Source: Victivallaceae bacterium | Lineage (GTDB): Bacteria > Verrucomicrobiota > Lentisphaeria > Victivallales > Victivallaceae | Assembly: GCA_021647315.1 (NCBI GenBank) | Contig: JAKIUY010000004.1 | Span: 22,685-86,684, forward strand | Reading direction: 5' to 3' | Length of the DNA: 64,000 nt | Shown here: piece after piece, positions 44,407 through 54,132 of the stretch | How the letters are laid out: the number at the start of each line of letters is the position of its first letter | Numbering within the stretch: position 1 is the stretch's first letter | Notes under the pieces: generated by a model | Told to the model about the DNA's origin: nothing | The model's database searches: none | What the model saw: only the letters and a program-made list of their open reading frames with translations | Translations under genes and position numbers: made by a program

Positions 44407-44641
44407 TAAAAAAAAAGCCTGTCAACGCTACCCGATCATATAGCGGGGTCAAACTTTAGCTTTAGTGTTTTCAACCTAATCAGGTGACACCTGAAAGCAG
44501 ATGCCACTTCAATTTGTTTAACCCAAAGCTTAACCTACGAGTTAAACAAGTCGCTTACGTTGTCCCAACGCAATAGCCCACATTTAAGATGAAACGCAGT
44601 GTAATAAGTTCCTATTTGAATCAAATAATGACATTAATCTA

Positions 44642-44662
44642 CTCAAGCGGGACGCTTAAGCT
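44642..44662. repeat. CTCAAGCGGGACGCTTAAGCT hairpin, overlapping the gltX stop codon
   Basis: The palindromic unit recurs at 63855-63875 with one substitution. Its AGCG/CGCT stem includes the gltX stop codon at 44656-44658. Confidence 0.6.
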
Positions 44663-46251
44663 ACAGCTGCGGCAAAATCTGCTAAGGCTGTTTTTATACG
44701 TGCAAGAGAACGTTCCTGCCCAATCAGGCTCAAGGTTGTGAGAATATCACCACCGGCATTGGTTCCAGTTACCGCCAGTCTTAATGGCAAGTTCAACTGC
44801 CCTTCATGCAACTCTTGACGCTGTTCAACCGTGGAAATAGTAGCTTGTAGAGTTTCGGCAGTAAACTCTTCCAGCGCAGCGAAAGCTTCAGCGACGGCAG
44901 CTAATGCCAGACGATTCTCTTCACGTTTGAATGACTTCTTAAATGCCTTGGCATTGCGTTCAAAATCATCAGTAAAGAAATAGTTCCAATCACTAACCTG
45001 ACTGAACTGTTTAGTCCGTTGCTGCATAAGTTCGGCAACAGTATCAAACAGCTCACGTTTGCTTTCGTCGGCAAATGGTAACGTCAGAAATTCCTGCCAA
45101 GTTGCAGCAATAAAACCGGCCAGCGGCATTTCCGCAATATAGGCCCCATTCATATTGATCAGTTTTTTCATATCCAACTGCGCCGGGGCACTCTTGACCC
45201 GTTCGAGTTTGAACGCTTCAATCAGTTCACTGCGCGACATTTTTTCCCGATCATCACCTGGAGACCAGCCAAGTAACGACAGATAATTTAACAGCGCGTC
45301 AGCTAAAATACCATTATCCCTAAAATCACCGACAAAGGCATCACCATCACGTTTACTGTAGGGCTTGCCGGCCTGATTAACAATCATTGGCATGTGGGCA
45401 TATTCAGGAATATTATAACCCAGGGCGTTAAACAGCAAGATATGACGATAAGTATTCTCGACATGATCATCACCACGCACCACATGAGTTATCTGTTGGG
45501 CGTTATCATCACAGACATTGGCGATATGGAAAATGGGCGAACCGTCACTGCGAACAATAACCAAATCTTTCATCCCATCCAATGGTTTAGCCATTTCGCC
45601 TTTAATTATATCGGTAAAAAAGACCTCTTTACGCAGAAAACTCAGCTCAGCACCACCGTTACAGCTAAACGTTTCACCATTCAACAATGCTTCAAGCTTA
45701 GCTTCTAAATCAAACAGTACAGCTCCCGCACTATCAAAAACTTTCAATTGTCTAAATCCTGCCAGCGATGCGGCAACTGGCATTGGTTTGCCTTTACGGC
45801 TGACCTGGGCAAAAGTTATGCCTGCACTTGAAATTTCGACCGGCACTTCAGCATGAATAGTATCTTGAACCATCCCTACATTACGAATAACCGGATTATC
45901 GGCAGTATCAAGTGGCAGTCTAAACATTACCGGTGCTGGCACTCCCGCTTCAGCTAGTGCATTATAGGCACTGCCAGCCTGTAACATTTTTTCAACTTCA
46001 GCCAAATAGATCTCCCGACGCTGACTTTGATACATAACCTCACCATCATAATCGAGCCCCAACCATTCAAGACACTCAAACAGTTTCTGTTTTGCATCAT
46101 CTGTAGATCTTTCTAGATCAGTATCTTCAATCCGCAGAATAAACGCGCCATTTGAATGCCGGGCAAACAGCCAGTTAAAAATAGCCGTTCTAATATTACC
46201 TATATGCACCTGACCAGTCGGTGACGGTGCAAATCTTACTCTTATACTCAT
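44656..46251 (-). CDS. gltX: Glutamyl-tRNA synthetase with unusual zinc-region replacement
   Basis: Charges tRNA-Glu. HIGH-type FAPSPTGQVHIGNIRTA and KMSKS-type YSKRDGD are intact, and VVRGDDHVENTYRH fits the family. Length 531 exceeds the usual 470-490. Between about residues 95 and 215 the normal CYCTxEEL...C zinc-binding segment is replaced by a longer sequence (AYNALAEAGVPAPVMFRLP through GETFSCNGGAELSFLR) without the four zinc ligands. AAGGA precedes the ATG. Discriminating or not cannot be judged; no gatCAB is in view. Confidence 0.93.
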   Translation of the reverse strand: MSIRVRFAPSPTGQVHIGNIRTAIFNWLFARHSNGAFILRIEDTDLERSTDDAKQKLFECLEWLGLDYDGEVMYQSQRREIYLAEVEKMLQAGSAYNALAEAGVPAPVMFRLPLDTADNPVIRNVGMVQDTIHAEVPVEISSAGITFAQVSRKGKPMPVAASLAGFRQLKVFDSAGAVLFDLEAKLEALLNGETFSCNGGAELSFLRKEVFFTDIIKGEMAKPLDGMKDLVIVRSDGSPIFHIANVCDDNAQQITHVVRGDDHVENTYRHILLFNALGYNIPEYAHMPMIVNQAGKPYSKRDGDAFVGDFRDNGILADALLNYLSLLGWSPGDDREKMSRSELIEAFKLERVKSAPAQLDMKKLINMNGAYIAEMPLAGFIAATWQEFLTLPFADESKRELFDTVAELMQQRTKQFSQVSDWNYFFTDDFERNAKAFKKSFKREENRLALAAVAEAFAALEEFTAETLQATISTVEQRQELHEGQLNLPLRLAVTGTNAGGDILTTLSLIGQERSLARIKTALADFAAAVA

Positions 46252-46499
46252 AATTAATTTTCCTTAAAACTAAATCTTTTATAACGTTAAATAATCATCT
46301 CACTTTTATATTTATTGAGTATCTACAGCTAATTTTAAAGGCTGTTTTAGTTTTTATATTTATGAGAAATAATAATTTCCCGGCAGGAAGATAACCTTCT
46401 TTTAAAAATCATTCTGCTGTCAATCATTTTGCAAACAGGATATTTAGCTCTGATTACGGCGTTTTGAACCTACCTGTGCAATTGCACGCAGACATGTGG
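46252..46499. other. Intergenic, no feature
   Basis: AT-rich; nothing coding or structured recognised between gltX and the VapC remnant. Confidence 0.5.
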
Positions 46500-46694
46500 T
46501 TAAACAAATGGGTTCACTATTGTCAGTGAATTTTCAATGAACTGTCCATGCTGCATATCTTCTGAATAAAGAATAGTGCAATTATTTCCCAATGCAGCCG
46601 CTATAATTATGCTGTCATAATACGATATTTCATAGTCAAGTCTAAGCCTTGAGGCTGTAATAAAAATTTCTTTCGATAAATTAACAACATCTCC
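46500..46694 (-). pseudogene. PIN-domain (VapC-like) toxin remnant, C-terminal part
   Basis: A 64-codon frame after an in-frame TAA (46695-46697): ASRLRLDYEISYYDSIIIAA then ALGNNCTILYSEDMQHGQFI and a terminal SLTIVNPFV. The pattern LSYYDSLIxAAAL...LYSEDMxxG is the second half of PIN-domain RNases, including the later catalytic Asp pair (YYDS, SEDM). The first half with the N-terminal Asp and any antitoxin gene are missing. Too short for a start to be assigned. Confidence 0.7.
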
Positions 46695-47414
46695 TTAACT
46701 GTTAGTAATAAACCATACCATACCTCACAAAAACCTTACTGTCAACGAATTTTACTAATTTAGCGAATTTAAAAATTTAGTGCCCACTAATCACACCGAT
46801 TTTTACAGATGAAAAAACTTAATCACTAAAAGTGCAGAGCTCTTTAAGCCCTCCGACTGCTTAAAAATTAAGTTTCAAAGTCAATATCATTGCTTTTATC
46901 ACGAATTGAGTCCATTAAAATAAGAGTGATTCAAACAGGTTAAATTAGTTATTTTGAGGATATAATATTATCTTTTTAGGCTTTAAAAAGGGACAGCCCC
47001 CGCAATTCACTCAACCGTCCAATTGAATGCTAAAGCAGTAGGAACCGATTGAAACTTTAGCAGAATGAGGTATTGTAAAAAAATAGAAAAAGTTGTATCG
47101 TTAAGAATGAGTAACACGAGGTTACGCTCTTAGTGTAAACATGCAAAATTATGATTACCGCGGAAATAAATATTATGTCAAAAAAAATTACTTTTATTAT
47201 ATTTATACTATCCATATTTAATACAATATCAAATACGGGGAATATTACCGTCAGAGAATAGACCCGTATTTACTGTTATCATTAATGGGCAAAATAATTT
47301 GACAAGCAGGAAATAATTTCTTATTTCAAGAAGTTGAGACGTAAGTTCAGAAATCCTTACCCCGGTGGATGACTTTGTTCTCGTGCGCAGTCCCGGAAAA
47401 AACGTAGTGTCTTA
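46695..47414. other. Intergenic, no supported gene
   Basis: About 720 bp, AT-rich with many stops on both strands. A relic frame resembling nothing known may exist near 47040-47140. No repeat from the families above is present. Confidence 0.5.
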
Positions 47415-48917
47415 TCACTTGACCGGAACGGTGGTTGGCTCAGCTCTTTTGCCATCTTTACCTTTCACGCTGGGGAACCATTCATCTTTATACTCTTCCA
47501 TGCCAATGGTATTGGAGTTAGTAGCGGCTAAAAGCTGCGCTTTGGCATTCTGCAGGTTCACCAGTGCAATAACAAAATCGGTATCGGCACTTACCAGGTC
47601 ACGCTGAGCTTCATTCAATCTGGTCAGCTCGGTATTACCAGCTTTATACTCCTCGGCAACCAAATCACGCTGTTTAGTAACCAGTCCAAGAGTCTTTTCA
47701 AATAGTTTCGCTAGTTTTACATTCTGAATATAATTATCATGTGCGCCGCGGACCTCTTTAACTACTGTTATCCAGATATTCGCAGTCTGAAATTTAGCGG
47801 CGGCAACCAAGGCCTGTGCTTCGCGCACCGCGGCAAACTTAGCCCCACCTTCAAAAATACTTAGAGTTGCTTCAGCGCCATAACCAAATCTACTGGTATT
47901 ACTTTTAGTATGATTTATGCCACCAGCTGTTGTTGAACCAAAACGGTTATAGTTAGTACCATAGCCATATTCACCGAAAATGCTTATTCTAGGCGAGAAA
48001 GCACCCCAACGTTGGTATAATGTATATTCTGAAATTTTAACCGCTTCACGGTAATACTTCAGGTCAGGACGATTATTCAAAGCTGCGTCAAGATAGACAC
48101 CGATAGAGGTCAACCGTCCGTCGGTATTAGTGTTAATCGGTGGAAACTTCAGATTTTCCGGCAAAGTTGCAGCTGGCACCCCCATCAGCGTAGCCAGCGC
48201 ATAACGAGAAATATTATAGCGATAAGCGGCAGAGATCAATGATCCATTAGCCGTGTTCAGCTGAATTTTAAAGTTCAAGACATCACTTAATGGTACAGCA
48301 CCAGCTTTATATTTAATCTCAGTTTCACGCAGGATATCCATTTGAAAATCCATATCGGCAATCGCAATACGACGCTGTTCAATCGCTAATAGAATATCAT
48401 TATAAGATGTCGCAACCAACTGCAGGTAGATCCGTCGACTATTATCGCGATCAGCTTCAGTCAATTTGGTTGAATGTTTGGCTGCCAACATTCCCATAGT
48501 CCTTGCCAGACCATCAAATACCAGCCACGTTGTCCGGATAGAGGCATCAGTGGTGAAGCGTGTTGTCCGCGGCAAGTTTTGATTGGTTTGATGCCGATTA
48601 GAGGTGGTATCATTGGCAATCACGTACGATGAGGTAATCTGTGGTAGATAATTAGAGAGTGATTGATAGTAACGCGCCCTGGCGGCAATTATTGACTGAT
48701 ACTTGGTTTCAAAATCAGGGTTATTGCGAATCGCCAGATCCTGCGCCTCTTTCAACTTCAACACTTTAATTACTTCCGGGAACTGATAACGTTTATCTTC
48801 ACTCTTCTGAGTAAAGGTATCGTCCTCAGTCGGCACCGGTGGTGGCGAGTAATTATAACAACCTGACAGCACCAATAATGTTACCGGCAAAGCGATGACG
48901 AAAAAAGTTTTATTCAC
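47415..48917 (-). CDS. TolC-family outer-membrane efflux lipoprotein
   Basis: 500 residues. Signal peptide with lipobox VLSGC (Cys19), then two repeats of the TolC coiled-coil plan: LKLKEAQDLAIRNNPDF, AARARYYQSLSNYLPQITSS, LRETEIKYKAGAVPLSDVLN, and in the second half VTKQRDLVAEEYKAGNTELT. The start is GTG with GAGG upstream. The Pro-rich tail (EPTTVPVK) is unusual. It stands alone, with no adaptor or pump beside it; the HlyD protein at 2.1-3.4 kb is a possible partner but distant. Confidence 0.9.
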   Translation of the reverse strand: MNKTFFVIALPVTLLVLSGCYNYSPPPVPTEDDTFTQKSEDKRYQFPEVIKVLKLKEAQDLAIRNNPDFETKYQSIIAARARYYQSLSNYLPQITSSYVIANDTTSNRHQTNQNLPRTTRFTTDASIRTTWLVFDGLARTMGMLAAKHSTKLTEADRDNSRRIYLQLVATSYNDILLAIEQRRIAIADMDFQMDILRETEIKYKAGAVPLSDVLNFKIQLNTANGSLISAAYRYNISRYALATLMGVPAATLPENLKFPPINTNTDGRLTSIGVYLDAALNNRPDLKYYREAVKISEYTLYQRWGAFSPRISIFGEYGYGTNYNRFGSTTAGGINHTKSNTSRFGYGAEATLSIFEGGAKFAAVREAQALVAAAKFQTANIWITVVKEVRGAHDNYIQNVKLAKLFEKTLGLVTKQRDLVAEEYKAGNTELTRLNEAQRDLVSADTDFVIALVNLQNAKAQLLAATNSNTIGMEEYKDEWFPSVKGKDGKRAEPTTVPVK

Positions 48918-49118
48918 AGTAATATCCTCATTTTAAAAATTCACTGACCGCCGGAGAAGCTTCCCCCTTAAATTATATCAGTTAAAGCTCTTCGATAGTA
49001 ATAGCTAGTTAACATTATCAAAATTACTCTAATATAATAAAAATACAAGGACAAATCAACCCTCATGAAATATTTATCCAATTTTTATCTTAAACAAGAT
49101 GCGATTCTAGAACCCACA

Positions 49119-49150
49119 CAAAAACGAGGTGCAATAAATTGCACCCCGTT
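49119..49150 (-). terminator. Rho-independent terminator of the oad operon
   Basis: Minus-strand stem ACGGGGTGCAAT / ATTGCACCTCGT with T run; 23 bp beyond the oadB stop codon. Confidence 0.8.
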
Positions 49151-49172
49151 AATAATTTATCGGTAGATAAAT

Positions 49173-50834
49173 CTAAAGCATTGATAATGCTTTTAATAAC
49201 GCACCAGCCGCAACCGCCGAGCCGATAACCCCAGCAACATTCGGTCCCATTGCATGCATCAACAAGAAGTTATGCGGATCTTCATCCAGTCCGACCTTAT
49301 TAACCACCCGTGCGGCCATCGGCACTGCTGAAACTCCCGCGGCCCCGATCAATGGGTTAATTTTGCCACCAGACATTTTCTTCATAATCTGCCCGCAAAT
49401 TACACCTGATGCCGTGCCGATACTAAATGCAATTACACCAAGGACCAAAATACCTAAAGTCTGGATATTAAGAAAGTCTGCAGCTGCAAGTTTTGATCCA
49501 ACAGCCAGACCCAGGAAAATTGTCACAATATTAATCAACGCATTCTGAGCAGTACTGCTCAAACGGTCAACCACACCGCACTCTTTCATCAGGTTACCAA
49601 ACATCAACATCCCAATCAACGGCACCGCATCCGGCAAAAGAGCCGCACACAACAATGTGATGACAATTGGGAAACTGACTTTTTCGAGTTTTGAAACATG
49701 GCGCAACTGAGTCATTCTTATTTTACGATCAGCTTCAGTGGTCAGCAATTTCATAATCGGCGGCTGAATTATCGGCACCAGAGCCATATATGAATAGGCC
49801 GCGACCGCAACCGCGCCTAATAGACCAGGTGAAAGTTTACTGGTCAGATAGATTGAAGTCGGACCATCCGCACCACCGATAATCCCAATACTGGCAGCAT
49901 CTTTCAGGTCAAAATCAATACCTGGGATGCATATAGTCAAAACAAGTGCTCCAATTAAGGCAAAGAATATACCGAATTGGGCAGCAGCACCAAGTAATGC
50001 AGTTTTAGGATTGGCAATCAATGGACCAAAGTCGGTCATGGCACCTACACCCATAAAAATTATCAACGGGAAAACTCCGGTAGCAATACCGACAGTATAA
50101 ACCATGCCAAGAATACCATCCGGCCCGCTGATTCCGGCCATCGGAATATTAGCCAACACTGCACCAAACCCGATAGGCAGAAGCAGTAAAGGTTCAAATT
50201 CTTTAAAGATAGCCAGATAAAGCAAAATCAGGCCAACTAAAATCATAATCAAGCGTCCGACCCCAAGTTGCCAGGTTTTTGCTGGATTACTAAACGTCTG
50301 GCGCCAAATATCATAAATACCGGTACTTTTGGCCAAATTAATGAGCATATATTTTAGAGGTGGCAAACCTTTTCCCTTACCGCCCCCCGCCAACGATGAA
50401 TCATCCATTACCGCCTCAAACATCGCGCTCAGCACCACCGCACCAGGTTCAATCTGACTGGCTGGAAGCAATTCATTGCCATAACGATCTTTACCAATAC
50501 TGATAATTTTCATCGCTTCGGTTAGTTTGACTTTAGCTTTGCTCCGTCCGGGAATGGCGAGAGTCATAATCTTACGCCCCGGTAACACATGCTGCCCCTT
50601 ACTGACACTCAAATCATAAATTGTCGCCGCTTTGTGCCAGTTATAAATCAGGCTTCTACTGCCATCCTTATTTACACGCCATTTATAAACATCAACCTGA
50701 TCAATTGCTTTATCGACAGGAATGTTTTTCATATCAACATCACCTGTCGGCAAATTACCGGACGGTAGCTGTTCAGCAACAGCCCCACTGATAATTCCGC
50801 AACCAAGCAGTACCATTAATAAATATTTAAACAT
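49173..50834 (-). CDS. oadB: Na+-translocating decarboxylase beta subunit with N-terminal exported extension
   Basis: The C-terminal ~360 residues are the carboxybiotin-decarboxylating sodium pump: [44 protein letters not shown] and [13 protein letters not shown] match OadB/GcdB/MmdB. Ahead of it is a ~180-residue part not found in ordinary OadB (about 370-430 aa): a signal peptide or anchor ([19 protein letters not shown]) and a soluble region with [20 protein letters not shown] and [20 protein letters not shown]. The ATG at 50834 has GGAG nine bases upstream; an ATG at 50849 lacks one. It follows oadA after a 5-20 bp gap. Confidence 0.88.
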   Translation of the reverse strand: MFKYLLMVLLGCGIISGAVAEQLPSGNLPTGDVDMKNIPVDKAIDQVDVYKWRVNKDGSRSLIYNWHKAATIYDLSVSKGQHVLPGRKIMTLAIPGRSKAKVKLTEAMKIISIGKDRYGNELLPASQIEPGAVVLSAMFEAVMDDSSLAGGGKGKGLPPLKYMLINLAKSTGIYDIWRQTFSNPAKTWQLGVGRLIMILVGLILLYLAIFKEFEPLLLLPIGFGAVLANIPMAGISGPDGILGMVYTVGIATGVFPLIIFMGVGAMTDFGPLIANPKTALLGAAAQFGIFFALIGALVLTICIPGIDFDLKDAASIGIIGGADGPTSIYLTSKLSPGLLGAVAVAAYSYMALVPIIQPPIMKLLTTEADRKIRMTQLRHVSKLEKVSFPIVITLLCAALLPDAVPLIGMLMFGNLMKECGVVDRLSSTAQNALINIVTIFLGLAVGSKLAAADFLNIQTLGILVLGVIAFSIGTASGVICGQIMKKMSGGKINPLIGAAGVSAVPMAARVVNKVGLDEDPHNFLLMHAMGPNVAGVIGSAVAAGALLKALSML

Positions 50835-50854
50835 CGAAATAAACTCCATTTTAC

Positions 50855-52678
50855 TCAGTCAACAATCGCCAGGACATCACCTGAAGCTACCGCCTGACTT
50901 GGATCAACCAAAATCTGTGAAACCGTACCAGCTTGCTCAGTTTTAACTTCAGTCTCCATTTTCATGGCTTCAAGTACCAGAATAGTATCTCCGGCGTCAA
51001 CTCTATCACCTTCAGAAGCAACAAGTCTAACTACTGTTCCCGGCATCGGAGCGGTAATCTCAAATCCTGCTCCGCCTCCAGTCGGTATTGAAGTCGTTGC
51101 ACTTTCAACTGGAATCACGGTTGTTCCGGTCGGAACTACAGTAGCTCCACCTGGGGCAACATGAACATTGAAGGTTTTTCCATCAACTGTAACTGCATAA
51201 GAGCCAGACTCTTCTTTTTTGACTACTTCTGTTTTAGCAGCAACAGGAGCTGAAGCAGCTTTAGCAACTTCAGCTTCTTTATAACGGATACCGAATGGTT
51301 TATTACCTTTCAGAAATTCAATACCTTTAGCTTCGCAAGTTGCAGCGATCATAATATTCTCATCACTGACTGCAATACCAGCTTCTACAAGTTTTGCAGT
51401 TGCCACTTTAATTCCAAGTTCAGGATTTCTATCATTAATATCATGAACATCTTCACGTGTCGGTTCCAGACCAAGTTGTTCCGAAGCAAGTTTTACCGTT
51501 TCCGCATCCGGTTCTGATGGTGTATGCCCAAAATAACCAAGAATCATTTTACCGTAACTATCAGTGATTTTATTCCATCTACCCTGCGTCACATTGGCAA
51601 ACGCCTGCTGGAAATAAAATTGTGATACTGGAGTAACCGAAGTACCAAAACCACCGCGAGCCACAACATCACGCATCTCTTCAATAACTTTCGGATAGAG
51701 ATCCAGACAGTTATTGTCACGCATCATCTGAGTATTAGCGGTAAGAGCACCACCCGGCATTGGCGAGAAGGTAATCAGCGGACTGACAGTCTTTGCTTCC
51801 GGCGGCATAAAATATTTATCCAGGCACTCACCGAATACAGCTTCTGCTTCCAGAATCTTTTCGTGATCAATATCAATAGTATAGTCAGTACCTTTCAGAC
51901 GATGCCACATAGTCAGAATATCTGCCTGACAGGTTCCGCCGCTGACCGGATCCATTGACAGGTCAATAGTATCAGCACCAGCCTCAATCGCCGCCATATT
52001 ACATGCTACCGCCATGCCGGCAGTATCATGAGTATGGAACTGAATAACTGTACCTTTCGGTAACATTTTTCTTGCCGCCCGAATGGTTTCAAAAACAGTT
52101 TTAGGCGTAGAAGTACCAGAAGCGTCTTTAAAACAGACACTATCAAATGGGATACCTTCGCCAAGAATTTTTTTCAGGCAGTCAGCATAAAATTTAGGAG
52201 TATGAGCGTATGCTTCATCCAAGCCCGGTGGCAAACCCATTAAACTCACGACAACCTGATGCTTAAGCCCCGCATCATGAATGCATTGACCTGAAAAAGC
52301 CAAGTTACGGACATCATTCAACGCATCAAAGTTACGAACAGTGCTAACACCATGTTTTTTGAACATTTTAGCGTGCAGGTTAATAATATCGCGTGACTGC
52401 GAAATAAGTCCAACCACATTAGCGCCACGGGCCAAGGTCTGAAGATTAATATCCGCCCCCACCGCTTCACGGCATTTGTCCATCATATCAAATGCATCTT
52501 CCTGACAATAAAAATAAAGGCTCTGAAAACGAGCACCACCACCAATCTCAAAATTATTAGTTCCAGCAGCAACAGCCGCCTGCAATGCAGGAATAAAGTC
52601 TTCTGTTTTTACCCGCGCCCCAAGACATGACTGAAAACCGTCACGAAATGAAGTATCCATAAAATTAATTTTTTTCAT
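50855..52678 (-). CDS. oadA: Oxaloacetate decarboxylase alpha subunit (carboxyltransferase plus biotin carrier)
   Basis: 607 residues: a TIM-barrel carboxyltransferase ([17 protein letters not shown], with metal-binding HTHDTAGMA near 223) that moves CO2 from oxaloacetate, or pyruvate carboxylase-type substrate, to biotin; a PYC_OADA domain; an Ala/Pro/Val/Thr-rich linker (about 475-530); and a C-terminal biotinyl domain with EAMKMETEV. Middle gene of oadG-A-B; biotin is added by the birA product encoded just upstream. Pyruvate carboxylase subunit B is the alternative, but the B and G neighbours favour the Na+ pump. Confidence 0.94.
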   Translation of the reverse strand: MKKINFMDTSFRDGFQSCLGARVKTEDFIPALQAAVAAGTNNFEIGGGARFQSLYFYCQEDAFDMMDKCREAVGADINLQTLARGANVVGLISQSRDIINLHAKMFKKHGVSTVRNFDALNDVRNLAFSGQCIHDAGLKHQVVVSLMGLPPGLDEAYAHTPKFYADCLKKILGEGIPFDSVCFKDASGTSTPKTVFETIRAARKMLPKGTVIQFHTHDTAGMAVACNMAAIEAGADTIDLSMDPVSGGTCQADILTMWHRLKGTDYTIDIDHEKILEAEAVFGECLDKYFMPPEAKTVSPLITFSPMPGGALTANTQMMRDNNCLDLYPKVIEEMRDVVARGGFGTSVTPVSQFYFQQAFANVTQGRWNKITDSYGKMILGYFGHTPSEPDAETVKLASEQLGLEPTREDVHDINDRNPELGIKVATAKLVEAGIAVSDENIMIAATCEAKGIEFLKGNKPFGIRYKEAEVAKAASAPVAAKTEVVKKEESGSYAVTVDGKTFNVHVAPGGATVVPTGTTVIPVESATTSIPTGGGAGFEITAPMPGTVVRLVASEGDRVDAGDTILVLEAMKMETEVKTEQAGTVSQILVDPSQAVASGDVLAIVD

Positions 52679-52689
52679 CGTTTTTCCTT

Positions 52690-52740
52690 TTGTTGTTATT
52701 GTTTATTTGTTGTTATTGTTTATTTGTTGTTATTATTATT
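52690..52740 (-). repeat. Tandem 17-mer TTGTTGTTATTGTTTAT x~2.8
   Basis: Two full copies and a partial between oadG and oadA (52690-52723, then degenerate). It lies immediately upstream of the oadA start codon and may weaken or separate translation of the two genes. Confidence 0.8.
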
Positions 52741-52766
52741 TATTTAATGTTTTTGTGAAAATTATA

Positions 52767-53006
52767 TTAGCGGTTACGATGCTGATGAACAGCAGCAATA
52801 ATTGCGGCAATCAGCGATTTATCATCGCTATCTGCTACTTTTTTGGCCGGTTTACGTGGAGCTGGGGCCGGCGTTTCAAGCATATGGGCAAATGGAGTGA
52901 CCAACTTAGCGACCAGCGCCATAAGACCGATCATAATCAGCAGGAAGACAAAAACCCAGCCCATCCCAATAACCAACAGTTTAAATCCATCTATTATCAA
53001 ATCCAT
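52767..53006 (-). CDS. oadG: Oxaloacetate decarboxylase gamma subunit
   Basis: 79 residues: one N-terminal membrane helix (KLLVIGMGWVFVFLLIMIGLM without its last few residues) and a Pro/Ala-rich cytosolic arm ending in a basic His-containing tail (AAVHQHRNR), the plan of OadG, which assembles alpha with beta and binds zinc. First gene of the oad operon; a shared palindrome lies 17 bp upstream of its start. Confidence 0.88.
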   Translation of the reverse strand: MDLIIDGFKLLVIGMGWVFVFLLIMIGLMALVAKLVTPFAHMLETPAPAPRKPAKKVADSDDKSLIAAIIAAVHQHRNR

Positions 53007-53022
53007 TATATATCTCCATTTA

Positions 53023-53037
53023 TACCCATTATGGGTA
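53023..53037. promoter_or_regulatory. 15-bp palindrome TACCCATTATGGGTA (putative operator)
   Basis: Same site as 3454-3468 read on the other strand; only 17 bp before the oadG start, a place that would block initiation or leader transcription. Confidence 0.45.
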
Positions 53038-53153
53038 GTTTTTAGTTAGTTCATCTGGCGATTTGTGCTCAGATATAAAGAATAAAAGTTTAAAATCCAA
53101 CTTAAACGAGTATTGCAAAGGTTATTACCTCACATTGTTAAAATTATAAGATG

Positions 53154-53912
53154 CTAGCGGAACATTTGCTTAATCGATGACTTGGCAATTGAAAGATCAC
53201 CGCTTAAAAAGCTCTTCACACCAGCAGATGTTGCCACTTTAAGCTCACCGTCAAAACCAATATCGATAATTTCGCCATGCACAACCTGACGGTCTTCCAT
53301 AACCATATCCACCACTGTTCCGATCAAAATATTTTCATCTTTCCACAGAGCATAAAGCTCCTGAGAATTATTCAAGCCGATAATATAGTATTTATTCAGG
53401 GCAATAACCAGTAGTTCAGCAACTTTTTTCAGATTATTTTTTTCTCCGCCTTCCACTAAAAGTGATGTTGCCGGCTGGTCTATTTCACGTAAATTACTTT
53501 CCGGCATATTTATATTGATACCGATGCCGATGACACCACCTTTGACAACATTGCCCTGCCCCGACTTAACTTCGCTTAAAATACCGCATATTTTCCGGTC
53601 ACGACAGAACAGGTCATTCGGCCATTTCAACCAGAAATTAACTTCAGGCGCCAAAGTCCGCAAAGTTTCCAGCACTGCCAGTCCACTAATGCGTGGCGTA
53701 TGCCATATCGGTATACCGGTAGATTTAATCAGAAAGGAAGCATAAATATTTTCACCGGGCGGAGACAGCCAAATACGCCCACGCCGACCACGACCCGCCG
53801 TCTGGCGTTCAGCTACAACTAAGGAGCCATCATCAAGTTCATCAAAATGCTCAAGCGCATAACGATTAGTTGAATCAACCTCATCAAGCCAGGTTATTTT
53901 ACCTCCCCTCAT
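53154..53912 (-). CDS. birA: Biotin--[carboxylase/decarboxylase] ligase
   Basis: Attaches biotin to carrier domains. 252 residues, catalytic domain plus C-terminal SH3-like cap but no DNA-binding N-terminus, so a monofunctional ligase. WLDEVDSTNRYAL, AERQTAGRGRRGR (biotinyl-AMP loop) and FWLKWPNDLF are present. The ATG at 53912 with GGAG upstream is preferred to the TTG five codons earlier. It directly precedes oadG on the same strand; its substrate OadA is two genes on. Confidence 0.94.
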   Translation of the reverse strand: MRGGKITWLDEVDSTNRYALEHFDELDDGSLVVAERQTAGRGRRGRIWLSPPGENIYASFLIKSTGIPIWHTPRISGLAVLETLRTLAPEVNFWLKWPNDLFCRDRKICGILSEVKSGQGNVVKGGVIGIGININMPESNLREIDQPATSLLVEGGEKNNLKKVAELLVIALNKYYIIGLNNSQELYALWKDENILIGTVVDMVMEDRQVVHGEIIDIGFDGELKVATSAGVKSFLSGDLSIAKSSIKQMFR

Positions 53913-53986
53913 TAGATCGCTCCGCAATCAACCAAATTTGTAACAAATATTTCATCTCTAAACCATCCTAATTATATGAATCTCAC

Positions 53987-54086
53987 AGCTTCTAGCTTCT
54001 AGCTTCTAGCTTCTAGCTTCTAGCTTCTAGCTTCTAGCTTCTAGCTTCTAGCTTCTAGCTTCTAGCTTCTAGCTTCTAGCTTCTAG
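53987..54086 (-). repeat. Tandem heptamers AGCTTCT x~14
   Basis: One hundred bases of perfect AGCTTCT units, the longest array in the window, 47 bp after the msrBA stop codon and ahead of birA. Confidence 0.97.
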
Positions 54087-54132
54087 TACATTACAGTTCA
54101 ATACCCAGCCTTGCAATCAAACTACAAATAAT

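Noticed and set aside
53987..54086. CRISPR-like array
   Set aside because: Units are contiguous heptamers with no spacers, and no cas gene is in the window.
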